A DNA stretch of 64,000 nt from Aldehydirespirator sp965205155 (GTDB lineage: Bacteria > Actinomycetota > Acidimicrobiia > Acidimicrobiales > Aldehydirespiratoraceae). The stretch covers positions 992,001 through 1,056,000 of the forward strand of contig OZ242033.1 of the NCBI GenBank assembly GCA_965205155.1. The letters are read 5' to 3'. This document shows, in pieces, positions 8,256 through 16,189 of this stretch. The translations under genes and the position numbers were made by a program. Under the pieces are notes generated by a model. It was not told the origin of the DNA and searched no databases. It was given only the letters and a program-made list of their open reading frames with translations. Positions within the stretch are counted from its first letter, which is position 1. The number at the start of each line of letters is the position of its first letter.

Positions 8256-9116
8256 GTGAGCGACTATGTCCCCGTTGGCGGGGTTCCTCCCATCGATGAC
8301 TACGGGGCGTTGCTGGCGGGGCGGGTGGCGGTCGTCACCGGTGGCGGCGACGGCATCGGCGGGGCGATAAGCAGATTGTTCGCGGCCCACGGGGCTCACG
8401 TGGAGGTAGCAGAGATCGACGAAGCCCGCGGCGAGCAGGTGTTGGCCGACATCGGCGCGGCCGGCGGCAGTGCCCGTCTGCAGGTGGTGGACGTGCGCGA
8501 CGCCGACGACGTCGAGCGGCTGCGGGCCGGGGTGCTCGACCACTGGGGTCGGGTGAACGTGCTGGTCAACAATGTGGGCGACTACCGGCCGCTGGTTCGA
8601 TTCCACCGTTCGTCGCCGGACTCCTGGCAGGCGATGTACGACGTGAACCTGCACCACATGCTGCTGATGACCCGAGCCATGCTGCCGGCGATGATCGACG
8701 GCGGGGGCGGCTCGATCGTCAACGTCCACTCGGTGGAGGGCTTGCGGGGATTCCCCGGCGAGCCGGTGTACGCGGCCATGAAGGCGGCCGCCGCGCATTT
8801 CACCACCTCGCTGGCCGCCGGCTACGGCCGTTTCGGCATCAGGGCCAACGGCATCGGCCCCGACCTCACCCAGACCCCCCAGGTGGACTACCTGACCGGC
8901 TTCGAGGACTACGAGCACCTCTGGGAGGCGTGGGCGCCCGTCGGGCGCGTGGGCCGTCCCGAGGATCAGGCTCGGGTGGCGCTGTTCCTGGCCAGCGACC
9001 TGTCGTCGTTCGTGACCGGCGCCAACATCCCGGTCGACGGCGGCACGCTCGCCGGCAGCGGGTGGTTCTACTCGCCCCAGGCAGGCCGCTTCATCAACCG
9101 CCCCACGGGCCTGTAG
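8256..9116 (+). CDS. Short-chain dehydrogenase/reductase (SDR)
   Basis: A 286-residue NAD(P)-dependent oxidoreductase with the classical SDR motifs: cofactor loop TGGGDGIGG near residue 27, VLVNNVGDY, catalytic serine region GGGSIVNVHSVEG, and YAAMK with the Tyr-x3-Lys pair, followed by GIRANGIGPD. The C-terminus SGWFYSPQAGRFINRPTGL lies within the 40-bp repeat that also occurs at 11011. The GTG at 8256 is chosen because the reading frame further upstream (to 8073) runs antisense to the neighbouring gene. The substrate is unknown. Confidence 0.88.
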   Translation: MSDYVPVGGVPPIDDYGALLAGRVAVVTGGGDGIGGAISRLFAAHGAHVEVAEIDEARGEQVLADIGAAGGSARLQVVDVRDADDVERLRAGVLDHWGRVNVLVNNVGDYRPLVRFHRSSPDSWQAMYDVNLHHMLLMTRAMLPAMIDGGGGSIVNVHSVEGLRGFPGEPVYAAMKAAAAHFTTSLAAGYGRFGIRANGIGPDLTQTPQVDYLTGFEDYEHLWEAWAPVGRVGRPEDQARVALFLASDLSSFVTGANIPVDGGTLAGSGWFYSPQAGRFINRPTGL

Positions 9117-9120
9117 GCAT
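9081..9120 (+). repeat. 40-bp direct repeat, left copy (SDR 3' end)
   Basis: It starts GCAGGCCGCTTCATCAACCG and covers the last codons and stop of the SDR gene plus four bases. It matches 11011-11050 at 39 of 40 positions (C versus G at 9095/11025). The two copies are 1,930 bp apart and bound a segment of different character, as a recombination or target-site duplication would. Confidence 0.85.
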
Positions 9121-9131
9121 CAAGAAAGCTC

Positions 9132-9178
9132 GAAGGCCCGCCGAAGCGGGCCTTCGCCCAGCCACCGAAGCGGCTGGG
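9132..9178 (+). terminator. Two tandem hairpins after the SDR gene
   Basis: The first stem is perfect: GAAGGCCCGC at 9132-9141 pairs with GCGGGCCTTC at 9146-9155 around loop CGAA. A second stem, CCCAGCC at 9157-9163 with GGCTGGG at 9172-9178, follows. There is no T-run, as is common for terminators in GC-rich actinobacteria. They lie just inside the 1.93-kb segment. Confidence 0.6.
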
Positions 9179-9242
9179 GGGATATGCGAACACAGTATCT
9201 CACAGGTCCTGTCCCCTGGACCCTGCCACACGCTCCGTGGGG

Positions 9243-10526
9243 TCAGGGGCCGAGCAGCGCGGCGGGCACGACCGCGATGCCGTCGCGGTCGCGGTAGGCG
9301 TGGCGGCCGGTGGTTACGATCATGGCGTCGGCGAGGTCGTCCCCCAGCCGGTCGGCGAGCCATCGCAGATGGGCAGTGTCTTCGCGCTTGGGGGTGGTTG
9401 CCAGTTTGACCTCGATGGCGAGCAGGCGTCGGTCCTTCTCGACGATCAGGTCGATCTCGCGGTCGTCGTTCCATGTTCGCAGATGCCCCACTGAGGCTCC
9501 GGCTGCCTGGGCGTAGACCCGCACGTCCAGGGTGACCAGCGACTCGAACAGAGCTCCGAGCAGCGGCCCCGCGCCGAGCCCTCGGGGCGCGGCCGGGCTG
9601 CCGCTCACCAGTCCCGAGGCGGTCGCGCCGATCAGGCGGGCTGCCAGGGCGGGGTCGGCCAGGTCGTGTTTGGGGCCGCGTTTGAGCCGGCTCAAGGGGT
9701 TGCCGAGCGGCCACCATGCCGGCAGCGGGTCGACCAGCCACATCGCCTCGAGCAGGTCGCGGTAGGCGGTGGTGGTGGTCTTGGCCGGCTTGGCGGACTC
9801 GCCGCCGGTGGCCGCGTCCCTGATCGTCTCGTAGCTGGCTGCGGTGGAAGTGGCCGCCGCGTAGGCGGTCAGCCAGCGCCGCACAAGCCCGGGACGCCTC
9901 ACCCGGTGCCCCATCAACAGCAGATCGTGGTCGGTGGCTCGGTCCAGGTATCCGTCGAGAAGGTCGGGCCGCACCGCAGAGTCCGCTGAACGCATGCCCG
10001 GGAACCCGGACGCCGTGATCTCGCGGGCGTAGTGCTCCAGTGTGGCGTCGGTCTCGCCGCCGATGTCGGGACGGCCGCCCGCGAGCAGCTGTGCCAGGCT
10101 CACGGAAGGCGACGCCGCGCCCCGCTCGAACAGGCTCATCGGCCTCATCCGCAGAGTCACGATGCGACCGGCACCGGAGTGGGTGGGCACAGTCTGCGGA
10201 GACTGCGGAGACGCCGACCCCGCCAGCACAAAGGTCCCCGGCCCGGCGCCGCGGTCCACCGCTCGCCGCACGAGATCCCACGACGGCGGGTACCGCTGCC
10301 ACTCGTCGATGAAGATCGGCGCATCGCCCCGCACGAGCCTGCCCGGGTCGGCCTCCACCAGCGCCATGGTCTCCGGATCGTCCAGATCGTGGATCGTACG
10401 GGCCCGCCGCTGAGCGGTCGAGGTCTTGCCCACGGCGCGTGGACCCTCAACACACACAGCCGGGAGCCCGTCCAGGAGCCGGTCGAGCTGATCATCCACG
10501 ATTCGAGGCTGGTACGCCTGGTTCAC
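9243..10526 (-). CDS. DUF4143-type AAA ATPase
   Basis: A 427-residue protein with a P-loop ATPase domain at the N-terminus (VEGPRAVGKTST Walker A near residues 28-38, DAPIFIDEWQ Walker B, FVLAGSAS sensor strand) and a C-terminal DUF4143 region. The latter ends in a nuclease-like fold pattern (REIDLIVEKDRRLLAIEVKL, with D/E-x-K spacing). Members of this family are scattered and often horizontally moved, and their cellular role is poorly understood. The start is GTG. Two direct repeats sit just upstream. The gene is the only intact one within the 1.93-kb repeat-bounded segment. Confidence 0.85.
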   Translation of the reverse strand: MNQAYQPRIVDDQLDRLLDGLPAVCVEGPRAVGKTSTAQRRARTIHDLDDPETMALVEADPGRLVRGDAPIFIDEWQRYPPSWDLVRRAVDRGAGPGTFVLAGSASPQSPQTVPTHSGAGRIVTLRMRPMSLFERGAASPSVSLAQLLAGGRPDIGGETDATLEHYAREITASGFPGMRSADSAVRPDLLDGYLDRATDHDLLLMGHRVRRPGLVRRWLTAYAAATSTAASYETIRDAATGGESAKPAKTTTTAYRDLLEAMWLVDPLPAWWPLGNPLSRLKRGPKHDLADPALAARLIGATASGLVSGSPAAPRGLGAGPLLGALFESLVTLDVRVYAQAAGASVGHLRTWNDDREIDLIVEKDRRLLAIEVKLATTPKREDTAHLRWLADRLGDDLADAMIVTTGRHAYRDRDGIAVVPAALLGP

Positions 10527-10537
10527 AGCCTTCTACG

Positions 10538-10574
10538 CTACTATTTCTCAGCTTACAACACTACCAATTCTCAG
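10538..10574 (-). promoter_or_regulatory. Direct-repeat operator-like sites upstream of the DUF4143 gene
   Basis: Two 14-bp boxes, CTACTATTTCTCAG (10538-10551) and CTACCAATTCTCAG (10561-10574), agree at 12 of 14 positions. They are 23 bp apart, about two helical turns, starting 12 bp upstream of the ATPase GTG. The region is distinctly AT-richer than its surroundings. Autoregulation is an inference. Confidence 0.5.
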
Positions 10575-10582
10575 ACTCCTAG

Positions 10583-10735
10583 GCTTCCAATCCCAACATT
10601 GAGGCTCTGGTGAACGCGGTCGTGCACCGCGACTATGCGATCCAGGGCAGCAGAATCCGGTTGTCGGTCTTCTCCGACCGCCTCGAGTTGAGATCACCGG
10701 GCGGGCTGCCCAACAACCTGACCGTCGAGAGCTCG
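10583..10735 (+). pseudogene. Fragment of a COG2865-type ATP-binding transcriptional regulator/helicase-related protein
   Basis: The frame directly after a stop codon at 10580 reads ASNPNIEALVNAVVHRDY, then IRLSVFSDRLELRSPGGLPN. This is the characteristic GHKL-like HRDY...RSPGGLP block of AlbA-domain/HATPase_c_4 proteins. Both the N-terminal DNA-binding part and everything after NNLTVES are missing, so about 50 residues of a family usually 400 or more long remain. No promoter or start is evident. It is a decayed relic inside the repeat-bounded segment. Confidence 0.7.
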
Positions 10736-10769
10736 CGAGGGCTGTGCGGCACATGTCGAACGCGGCTGG

Positions 10770-10976
10770 ATGCCGATGGAACGAGCGCTCGCAGTCGAAC
10801 TGGCCCCCAAGGCCGGGGGCGGTTCGGTCGTGTTCGACGAGTCGACCGGTCACGTGCCCGGTCTTGCCGGCCGGCTCAACCCGATTCTCGACACCAGCCA
10901 CAGGACGTACCTCTACGCCTCCAACATCGCCATCAACGGCGGACAGAACCTCCCCGGGTATTGCGCACGCTCATGA
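10770..10976 (+). pseudogene. Short unidentified ORF, probably a gene fragment
   Basis: A 68-residue frame reading MPMERALAVELAPKAGGGSV and then PGLAGRLNPILDTSHRTYLY. The composition and the structured-looking GRLNPILDTSHRTYLYASNI block look protein-like rather than random, but it ends soon after. It lies in gene debris between the COG2865 fragment and the right-hand 40-bp repeat, in a different frame from the former. I do not recognise the family. It could be a remnant of the island's former cargo. Confidence 0.35.
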
Positions 10977-11010
10977 ACGCACCCCCACCCACAACCCTCG
11001 CATCGCCCTT

Positions 11011-11050
11011 GCAGGCCGCTTCATGAACCGCCCCACGGGCCTGTAGGCAT
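11011..11050 (+). repeat. 40-bp direct repeat, right copy
   Basis: It starts GCAGGCCGCTTCATGAACCG and is 39/40 identical to the SDR 3' end at 9081-9120. Here it is not attached to an SDR gene, only to debris. It marks the right edge of the 1.93-kb segment. Confidence 0.85.
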
Positions 11051-11295
11051 TCAACACCGCCTGTCGACAGGCATTGTGAGTGCATGCGGCAGATGCCTGT
11101 CGCACCGGGATCATGCACTGATTCATATGGATGAATACCTCTGATGTTGCGTCTGCAATAGAGGCGGCCTATTAGGCTCCCCTTCGAAGGGTGGCTGGCT
11201 CGGAGGGACCATGGCGATACCGCACCGCATCTGGGCGACTCGGCGCCTGATGTTGGTGCCCGTGCGGCATCGGTTCTGACATGGGAGGTGACTGC

Positions 11296-13038
11296 ATGGT
11301 TGTGCGGCTGCGTACCCCCGCTCGCGTCGCGGTGGCCGCCGCGATCACCGTTGCGTCCGTGGCCTGCGGGGGCGAGGCGATTGGCACCGGCGATCTAGAC
11401 GCGGCCGGGTCCACGTCCGCGGCGCCGCAGACGGTGCCGGCGGAGCCCGACGGCGCGGGTCGGACCCCCGACACCGGGGCGACCACGACAGCGCCGGAGG
11501 CCGAGCCCGGCGCCGAGACCACCGCGACGCAAGCGGCCGCCACCGAGCCCGAGGATTCCGGTGAGACCCCTGCCGATCCTGGCGATGGTGAGGAGCCCGC
11601 CCCCGCCGGGCCCGAGAGTCCGCCGCCGATAATCTTCGACGACCCCCGCGACGGCATCTTCGACGAGTTCCAGGCCACATTCGACCGCAGCGGCGACCCG
11701 TTCGCGCCGCTCGACGCCTTCTGTCACGCCCACGACCCGGCCCCGGACAGGGTCGCGACCGGCCCGGGCATCGAGGCCGACTCGATCTCGCTGGTGCACC
11801 TGAGGACCAGGCTGGAGGACGCCGTCGGCGCGGGCTTCGCCCTGCCGGTGGGCGATGTGGCCGAGATGTTCGACACGTTCACGGCGGTGGTCAACGAGCA
11901 GTGCGGCGGGGTGCGGGGACGCATGATCGAGTTGCACACCGTCGAAGTGCCGCTATTCGGCGCCACGGTGGACGCCGACCGCAACGCAGCCTGCATCCAG
12001 GCCGTCGAGGACCACCACGGCGTGATCCTGCTCAACTCCAGCGGCTTCCAGGGCTCGGCCAACCTGTGCATCGTCGAGCAGCACGAGACCGCGTTCGTCT
12101 CGGTCCAGGGCCAGAGCGAGGAGTTCATGCGCCGGGGCGGGGACCGTCTCATCTCGCTGTCGCCGACGCTGGAGGAGAGCCTGCGCTGGCTCGCGGCCGA
12201 CCTCGCGGACCGCGGCCGGCTCGACGGCAGGACGATCGGCGTGGCCGCGTCGGACACGCCCGGCGAGTACGAGGCCGTGAAATCGGGCCTCGTGGACACG
12301 CTGGGCTCCAAGGGCGTCGAGGTCGCCGTCTTCGACGTGATCGGCTGCGAGGGCGGAACGACATGCGCCACCGGCACGATCGAGTCGGTGCAGCGGATGC
12401 GCGAGGCGGGCGTCGACGTCTTCTTCAACGTCCTCAACGTCCTGTCCGCCCCGAACTACATCCTCGAGATGCACAGCCAGGGATTCGAGCCCGGCGACGT
12501 GCAGTTCTACGCTTCGGACTTCAACGCCCAGGCAGGCGAGCTGGTGTCGTCCAAGATCGTGGCGTCCGGCGGCGAGGCGGCCGGCAACCTCTACAACGGC
12601 GCCCTCATCATCGACGACGCCAACACCGGCGCCTACCGGCAGGAGGGCTACCGGCTGCCGGTGTTCAACGAGATGTGCAACGACGTCTACGCGGCCCACA
12701 GCCCGTCAGGCGCCACCCACCAGTCCGCAGACCCCTCGCAGGGATCGTCGGCTCAGCGGATGGTGGCCAGGGTCTGCAACATCATGCGCACGGCCCTGCG
12801 GGCCATCCACGACGCGGGCGACAACCCGACCCGGGCCGGCATCTACACCGCGCTGGCCTCCCTGGGGCCGATCGACTCCAGCGGGATGCTGCCGTTCTCG
12901 CTGCGGCCGGGCAAGACGCAGGCCCCCGACGTCATCCACACGCTGCGCTTCGAGTATCCCTGCACCAAGCCCCACCCCTTCGGCGCCGAGAACATCTGCA
13001 TCTACCCGATCGACGAGTACCGCCCCGCCCCGCGCTAG
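11296..13038 (+). CDS. Type 1 periplasmic binding-fold lipoprotein (branched-chain amino acid ABC-type)
   Basis: A 580-residue exported lipoprotein. The signal peptide ends in a lipobox (TVASVACGG), followed by about 80 residues of Ala/Pro/Glu/Thr linker and a two-lobed Leu/Ile/Val-binding-like domain: GVILLNSSGFQG, RTIGVAASDTPGEYEAVKSG, AGVDVFFNVLN, and a C-terminal DAGDNPTRAGIYTALASLG. The ATG at 11296 is chosen over that at 11281 because a strong ribosome site, GGAGGTGA (11284-11291), lies 4 bp before it. No permease or ATPase genes are adjacent, so it may serve a transporter elsewhere or act as a sensor. The ligand is unknown. Confidence 0.83.
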   Translation: MVVRLRTPARVAVAAAITVASVACGGEAIGTGDLDAAGSTSAAPQTVPAEPDGAGRTPDTGATTTAPEAEPGAETTATQAAATEPEDSGETPADPGDGEEPAPAGPESPPPIIFDDPRDGIFDEFQATFDRSGDPFAPLDAFCHAHDPAPDRVATGPGIEADSISLVHLRTRLEDAVGAGFALPVGDVAEMFDTFTAVVNEQCGGVRGRMIELHTVEVPLFGATVDADRNAACIQAVEDHHGVILLNSSGFQGSANLCIVEQHETAFVSVQGQSEEFMRRGGDRLISLSPTLEESLRWLAADLADRGRLDGRTIGVAASDTPGEYEAVKSGLVDTLGSKGVEVAVFDVIGCEGGTTCATGTIESVQRMREAGVDVFFNVLNVLSAPNYILEMHSQGFEPGDVQFYASDFNAQAGELVSSKIVASGGEAAGNLYNGALIIDDANTGAYRQEGYRLPVFNEMCNDVYAAHSPSGATHQSADPSQGSSAQRMVARVCNIMRTALRAIHDAGDNPTRAGIYTALASLGPIDSSGMLPFSLRPGKTQAPDVIHTLRFEYPCTKPHPFGAENICIYPIDEYRPAPR

Positions 13039-13056
13039 CGGCGGCCTGGGTCATCG

Positions 13057-13123
13057 CAACCGGCGCCGAACTGGCTCTGCTCTGCGAACTGTAACTCCCC
13101 GAGCCGTCCCGAAGCGCCGGTTG
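13057..13123 (+). terminator. Inverted repeat after the binding-protein gene
   Basis: CAACCGGCGC at 13057-13066 pairs perfectly with GCGCCGGTTG at 13114-13123 across 47 bp. It begins 18 bp after the binding-protein stop. It may be a loose terminator or a small palindromic element; the long loop makes the first less certain. Confidence 0.35.
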
Positions 13124-13164
13124 ACGCCCGGCCTACCGAGGCCACGGCATCGGGCTCAAGGGCG

Positions 13165-13249
13165 CGGAGGGTATGGGATTTGAACCCATGGAGGCTCTCG
13201 CCTCACACGCTTTCCAAGCGTGCCCATTCGGCCGCTCTGGCAACCCTCC
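13165..13249 (-). tRNA. tRNA-Ser (anticodon GGA)
   Basis: On the minus strand the acceptor stem is GGAGGGT/ACCCTCC with discriminator G. The anticodon arm CACGC-TTGGAAA-GCGTG gives anticodon GGA (UCC/UCU codons). A long variable arm and T-loop GGTTCAAATCC complete the class II fold. CCA is not encoded (CGC follows). Confidence 0.95.
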
Positions 13250-13321
13250 CCGGTCCCCGCAGCAGCGGGTCCGGACCCGTGAGGGTATCGTGAGCGGCGT
13301 CAGCGCCCGCTTCGGGGTGTG

Positions 13322-13421
13322 ACGGCCGGGTCCTGTGCAACGGGTGCCTGTGAACCGGGTCAGGGCCGGAAGGCAGCAGCTCTCAGCAGATCCTCCCGGG
13401 TGCCGCAGACAGCCTGGCCGT
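13322..13421 (+). ncRNA. ffs: Signal recognition particle RNA, small bacterial (4.5S) type
   Basis: The SRP domain-IV hallmark is present: GTGAACCGGGTCAGG, then GCCGGAAGGCAGCAGC, with a symmetric stem closing through CCTCCCGGGTGCC and ends ACGGCC/GGCCGT. It binds Ffh and targets nascent membrane proteins to the translocon. It is roughly 100 nt long, so it is the short Alu-less form. It lies between tRNA-Ser and dnaX, an arrangement also known from other bacteria. The exact ends are inferred from the terminal pairing. Confidence 0.92.
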
Positions 13422-13469
13422 CACTCCCGGGAGCGGGCGCCGGCGCGGCCGCCGGGGGGAGGGGATTGC

Positions 13470-13497
13470 TTGCGATCCGGGCCGCGGCCGTCATAGT
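13470..13497 (+). promoter_or_regulatory. Putative dnaX promoter
   Basis: TTGCGA at 13470-13475 and CATAGT at 13492-13497 are separated by 16 bp, about 22 bp before the dnaX GTG. The fit to a housekeeping promoter is moderate. Confidence 0.35.
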
Positions 13498-13518
13498 CCA
13501 CGTCTAGAGTCGGAGCCG

Positions 13519-15522
13519 GTGGCCTACCAGTCTCTCTACCGTCGCTACCGGCCCCAGAAGTTCTCCGAGATCAAGGGCCAGGACCATGTCGTGCGGGCCC
13601 TCCAGACGGCGGTGCGCACCGGCAAGGTCGGCCACGCCTACCTGCTGCACGGCCCCAGGGGCAGCGGCAAGACCTCCACCGCCCGGGTGCTGGCCAAGGC
13701 ACTCAACTGCACCGACCTCGGCGACGACGGCGAGCCCTGCTGCGTCTGCGAGTCCTGCCTGTCGATCCAGGCGGGTCGCTCGTTCGACCTCCAGGAGCTC
13801 GACGCCGCCTCCAACAACAAGGTCGACGACATGCGGGGCCTGCTGGAACGGGTCAACCTGACGTCGCCGGGCCGGGCCAAGGTGTACCTGCTCGACGAGG
13901 TCCACATGCTCACCGCCGGCGCCGAGAACGCGCTGCTCAAGACCCTGGAGGAGCCACCCGACCATGTGACCTGGGTACTGGCCACCACCGAGCCCCACAA
14001 GGTGGTGCACACCATCCGGAGCCGCTGCCAGGTGTTCGAGTTGGGCCTGGTCGGCGCCGACATCATGTCCGACCATCTCCGCTACGTCGTCGCCGACGCC
14101 GAGTTGGACGTGGACGGCGAGGCCGTCGACCATGCGGTGGCCGCCGGCGGCGGGTCGGTGCGCGACAGCCTGACCGCGCTGGAGCGGATCGTTGCCGGCG
14201 GCGGGACCACCGAGCTCGACTCCTCGACCGACGCCATCCTCAATGCGCTGGCCGAGGGCGACCGCGCCGCCGCGCTGTCCGCGATCGGCGACGCGGTGGG
14301 CCGGGGGCGGGATCCCCGCACGATCGGCGAGATGGCGCTGGCGGGGCTGCGCGATGCCTTCCTCACCGCGATGGGCGATCCGCCGCCCCGAATGTCCGAG
14401 CACGAGAGGGCCAGAGCCGCCGATCTCGCCGAGCGCATGGCGCCGGCCGCCATCACCCGGGCGCTGGAGACGCTGGGCCGGGCCCTCATCGACATGCGGC
14501 AGGCGCCGGACCCGAGGATCGACATGGAGGTGGCGCTGATGCGGCTCTGCCACCCGGACGAGGATCGGTCCCTCGAAGCGCTGGCCCAGCGGATCCGGCA
14601 ACTGGAGGCTCGCCTCGACGGCTCGCCGGCTCCTACCGCCGCTGGGTCGCCGCCGCCGGTGCCCCCGCCGCCGGTGCCCCCGCCGCCGGCGCCCTCGTCA
14701 TCGGTGCGCACGTCGCCGCCGCCCCCGGTGCCCCCATCCACGGCTCCGGCGCATCGCGCACCGCCACCTCCGGAGACGGCCGAGACGGCTTCGGCGCCCG
14801 CGGCGAGGCCGGCCGTCGGGGGCCGTCCCGCCGAGGCGGTCAGGAAGACCCTGTCCGAGCATCGGTCCGCGGTCGCGGCGAGACAGGATGCGGCTGGCGC
14901 GGCCGCATCGCCGGCGCCGCCGCCCGGTCCAGCCGTCCCGCCGCCGCCCGTGCCGGTGCCCGACCTGGCGGAGATGCAGCCCAGGACGCCCACCGAGGTG
15001 GTGGACTGGGCCCGCCGGCACCTGGGCCTGGACCGGTCGTTCGTGGTGGCCAGAGCAAAGGACCTCGAACCCGACCAGGCGCGCCGGCGCGAGCCCGCCC
15101 AGCTCCAAGCCCTCTGGAAGGACCTCGTGTCCCATGTGACCGGGGCCACAGTCGAGGCGGATCAGGCTGGGCCGGGATCTGCGCCCGCGCCGGCTCAGGA
15201 GGAGGCCGGCCCGGCCGCAGCCGGCGCGAGCCCGCCTGCCGTCGTGGCGGTAGCACCCGAGCCGCCCGGGGCGTCCGTGCCGTCCGACTCGTCCGTGCCG
15301 TCCGACTCGTCCGAGCATGCCACGGGTGCTGCCGAAGCGGTCGGGGCGCCGCAGGAGGAACCGGAGACCGTCGACGGCTTCGACCTCGCCGACCTCGATG
15401 ACCTGGTCGAGGCCCCCAGCCATGCTCACGACATCGAACAGAAGATCAAGGCCACGTTCCCCGGCGCGGAGCTCACGGTGCTGCCCGAGCCCGAGGGCGA
15501 CGACACCAGCGGCGAGGCGTAG
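13519..15522 (+). CDS. dnaX: DNA polymerase III subunit gamma/tau
   Basis: The clamp-loader ATPase of the replisome (667 residues). It begins MAYQSLYRRYRPQKFSEIKG. Walker A GPRGSGKTS is at residues 45-53, zinc cysteines are C64, C74, C77 and C80, Walker B is VYLLDEVHML, and sensor 1 is followed by the IRSRCQVFEL block. Domain III ends near residue 365. A very Pro/Ala-rich linker follows, then a tau-like C-terminus with TPTEVVDWARRHLG. The GTG start is preceded by a plausible promoter. It is followed after 12 bp by recR. No obvious slippery site for a short gamma form was seen. Confidence 0.96.
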   Translation: MAYQSLYRRYRPQKFSEIKGQDHVVRALQTAVRTGKVGHAYLLHGPRGSGKTSTARVLAKALNCTDLGDDGEPCCVCESCLSIQAGRSFDLQELDAASNNKVDDMRGLLERVNLTSPGRAKVYLLDEVHMLTAGAENALLKTLEEPPDHVTWVLATTEPHKVVHTIRSRCQVFELGLVGADIMSDHLRYVVADAELDVDGEAVDHAVAAGGGSVRDSLTALERIVAGGGTTELDSSTDAILNALAEGDRAAALSAIGDAVGRGRDPRTIGEMALAGLRDAFLTAMGDPPPRMSEHERARAADLAERMAPAAITRALETLGRALIDMRQAPDPRIDMEVALMRLCHPDEDRSLEALAQRIRQLEARLDGSPAPTAAGSPPPVPPPPVPPPPAPSSSVRTSPPPPVPPSTAPAHRAPPPPETAETASAPAARPAVGGRPAEAVRKTLSEHRSAVAARQDAAGAAASPAPPPGPAVPPPPVPVPDLAEMQPRTPTEVVDWARRHLGLDRSFVVARAKDLEPDQARRREPAQLQALWKDLVSHVTGATVEADQAGPGSAPAPAQEEAGPAAAGASPPAVVAVAPEPPGASVPSDSSVPSDSSEHATGAAEAVGAPQEEPETVDGFDLADLDDLVEAPSHAHDIEQKIKATFPGAELTVLPEPEGDDTSGEA

Positions 15523-15534
15523 CGAGAGCGCGAG

Positions 15535-16143
15535 ATGGGCTACTCGAGCGCGGTCCAGGAGCTGATCGACCAGCTCGGCCGGCTGCCCGGCATCGGGCCC
15601 AAATCGGCCCAGCGTGTGGCGTTCTATCTGTTGAGAGCGCCGACCGAGGACGCCAACCGGCTGGCCCGAGCGATCTCGGACGCCAAGGAGAAGGTGTCGT
15701 ACTGCCCGCGCTGCTTCAACCTGGCCGAGCAGGGCGGCGAGTGCGCGGTCTGCCGCGATCCCAAGCGGGACCCGAGGCTCGTCTGTGTCGTGGAGGACGC
15801 CCAGGACGTGGTGGCGGTGGAGCGCACAGGCGAGTTCGGCGGCCGCTACCACGTGCTCCAGGGAGCGTTCAGCCCGATCGACGGTGTCGGCGTCGACCAG
15901 CTTCGCATCAAGGAGCTGCTGGCCCGGGTGGCGGACGAGGACATCACCGAAGTGATCGTGGCCACCAACCCCAACCTGGAGGGCGAGGCGACCGCCATGC
16001 TGGTCCACAAGTACCTCAAACCCGCCGGGGTGCAGGTGACCCGAATCGCCAGCGGCCTGCCGGTGGGCGGCGATCTCGAGTACGCCGACGAGCTCACCCT
16101 GGGCCGGGCCTTCGAGGGCCGCAGGTCGCTCGACGGGGCCTGA
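15535..16143 (+). CDS. recR: Recombination mediator RecR
   Basis: A 202-residue protein that works with RecO/RecF to load RecA at gaps. The N-terminal helix-hairpin-helix is QLGRLPGIGPKSAQRVAFYL. The four-cysteine zinc finger is CPRCFNLAEQGGECAVC. The Toprim domain starts LVCVVEDAQDVVAVERTGEF and includes ATNPNLEGEATAMLVHKYL. Length and order are standard. The ybaB/ebfC gene that usually lies between dnaX and recR is absent; only 12 bp separate them. Confidence 0.96.
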   Translation: MGYSSAVQELIDQLGRLPGIGPKSAQRVAFYLLRAPTEDANRLARAISDAKEKVSYCPRCFNLAEQGGECAVCRDPKRDPRLVCVVEDAQDVVAVERTGEFGGRYHVLQGAFSPIDGVGVDQLRIKELLARVADEDITEVIVATNPNLEGEATAMLVHKYLKPAGVQVTRIASGLPVGGDLEYADELTLGRAFEGRRSLDGA

Positions 16144-16189
16144 CCCCATCCGAGCCGCCGTGGCCGGAACGGTCCCGTAGGCTGCGGTC

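Noticed and set aside
10583..10976. The two plus-strand fragments considered as one frameshifted gene
   Set aside because: After NNLTVES the sequence does not resume COG2865 similarity in any frame, so they are treated as separate remnants.
9117..11050. Search for an integrase or transposase to explain the repeat-bounded segment
   Set aside because: No such gene or fragment is visible; the DUF4143 protein is an ATPase, not a recombinase.
13504..14601. Long minus-strand open frame of 365 codons opposite dnaX
   Set aside because: It is antisense to the conserved DnaX ATPase domain and has the His/Gly/Arg-rich composition of a GC-rich shadow frame.
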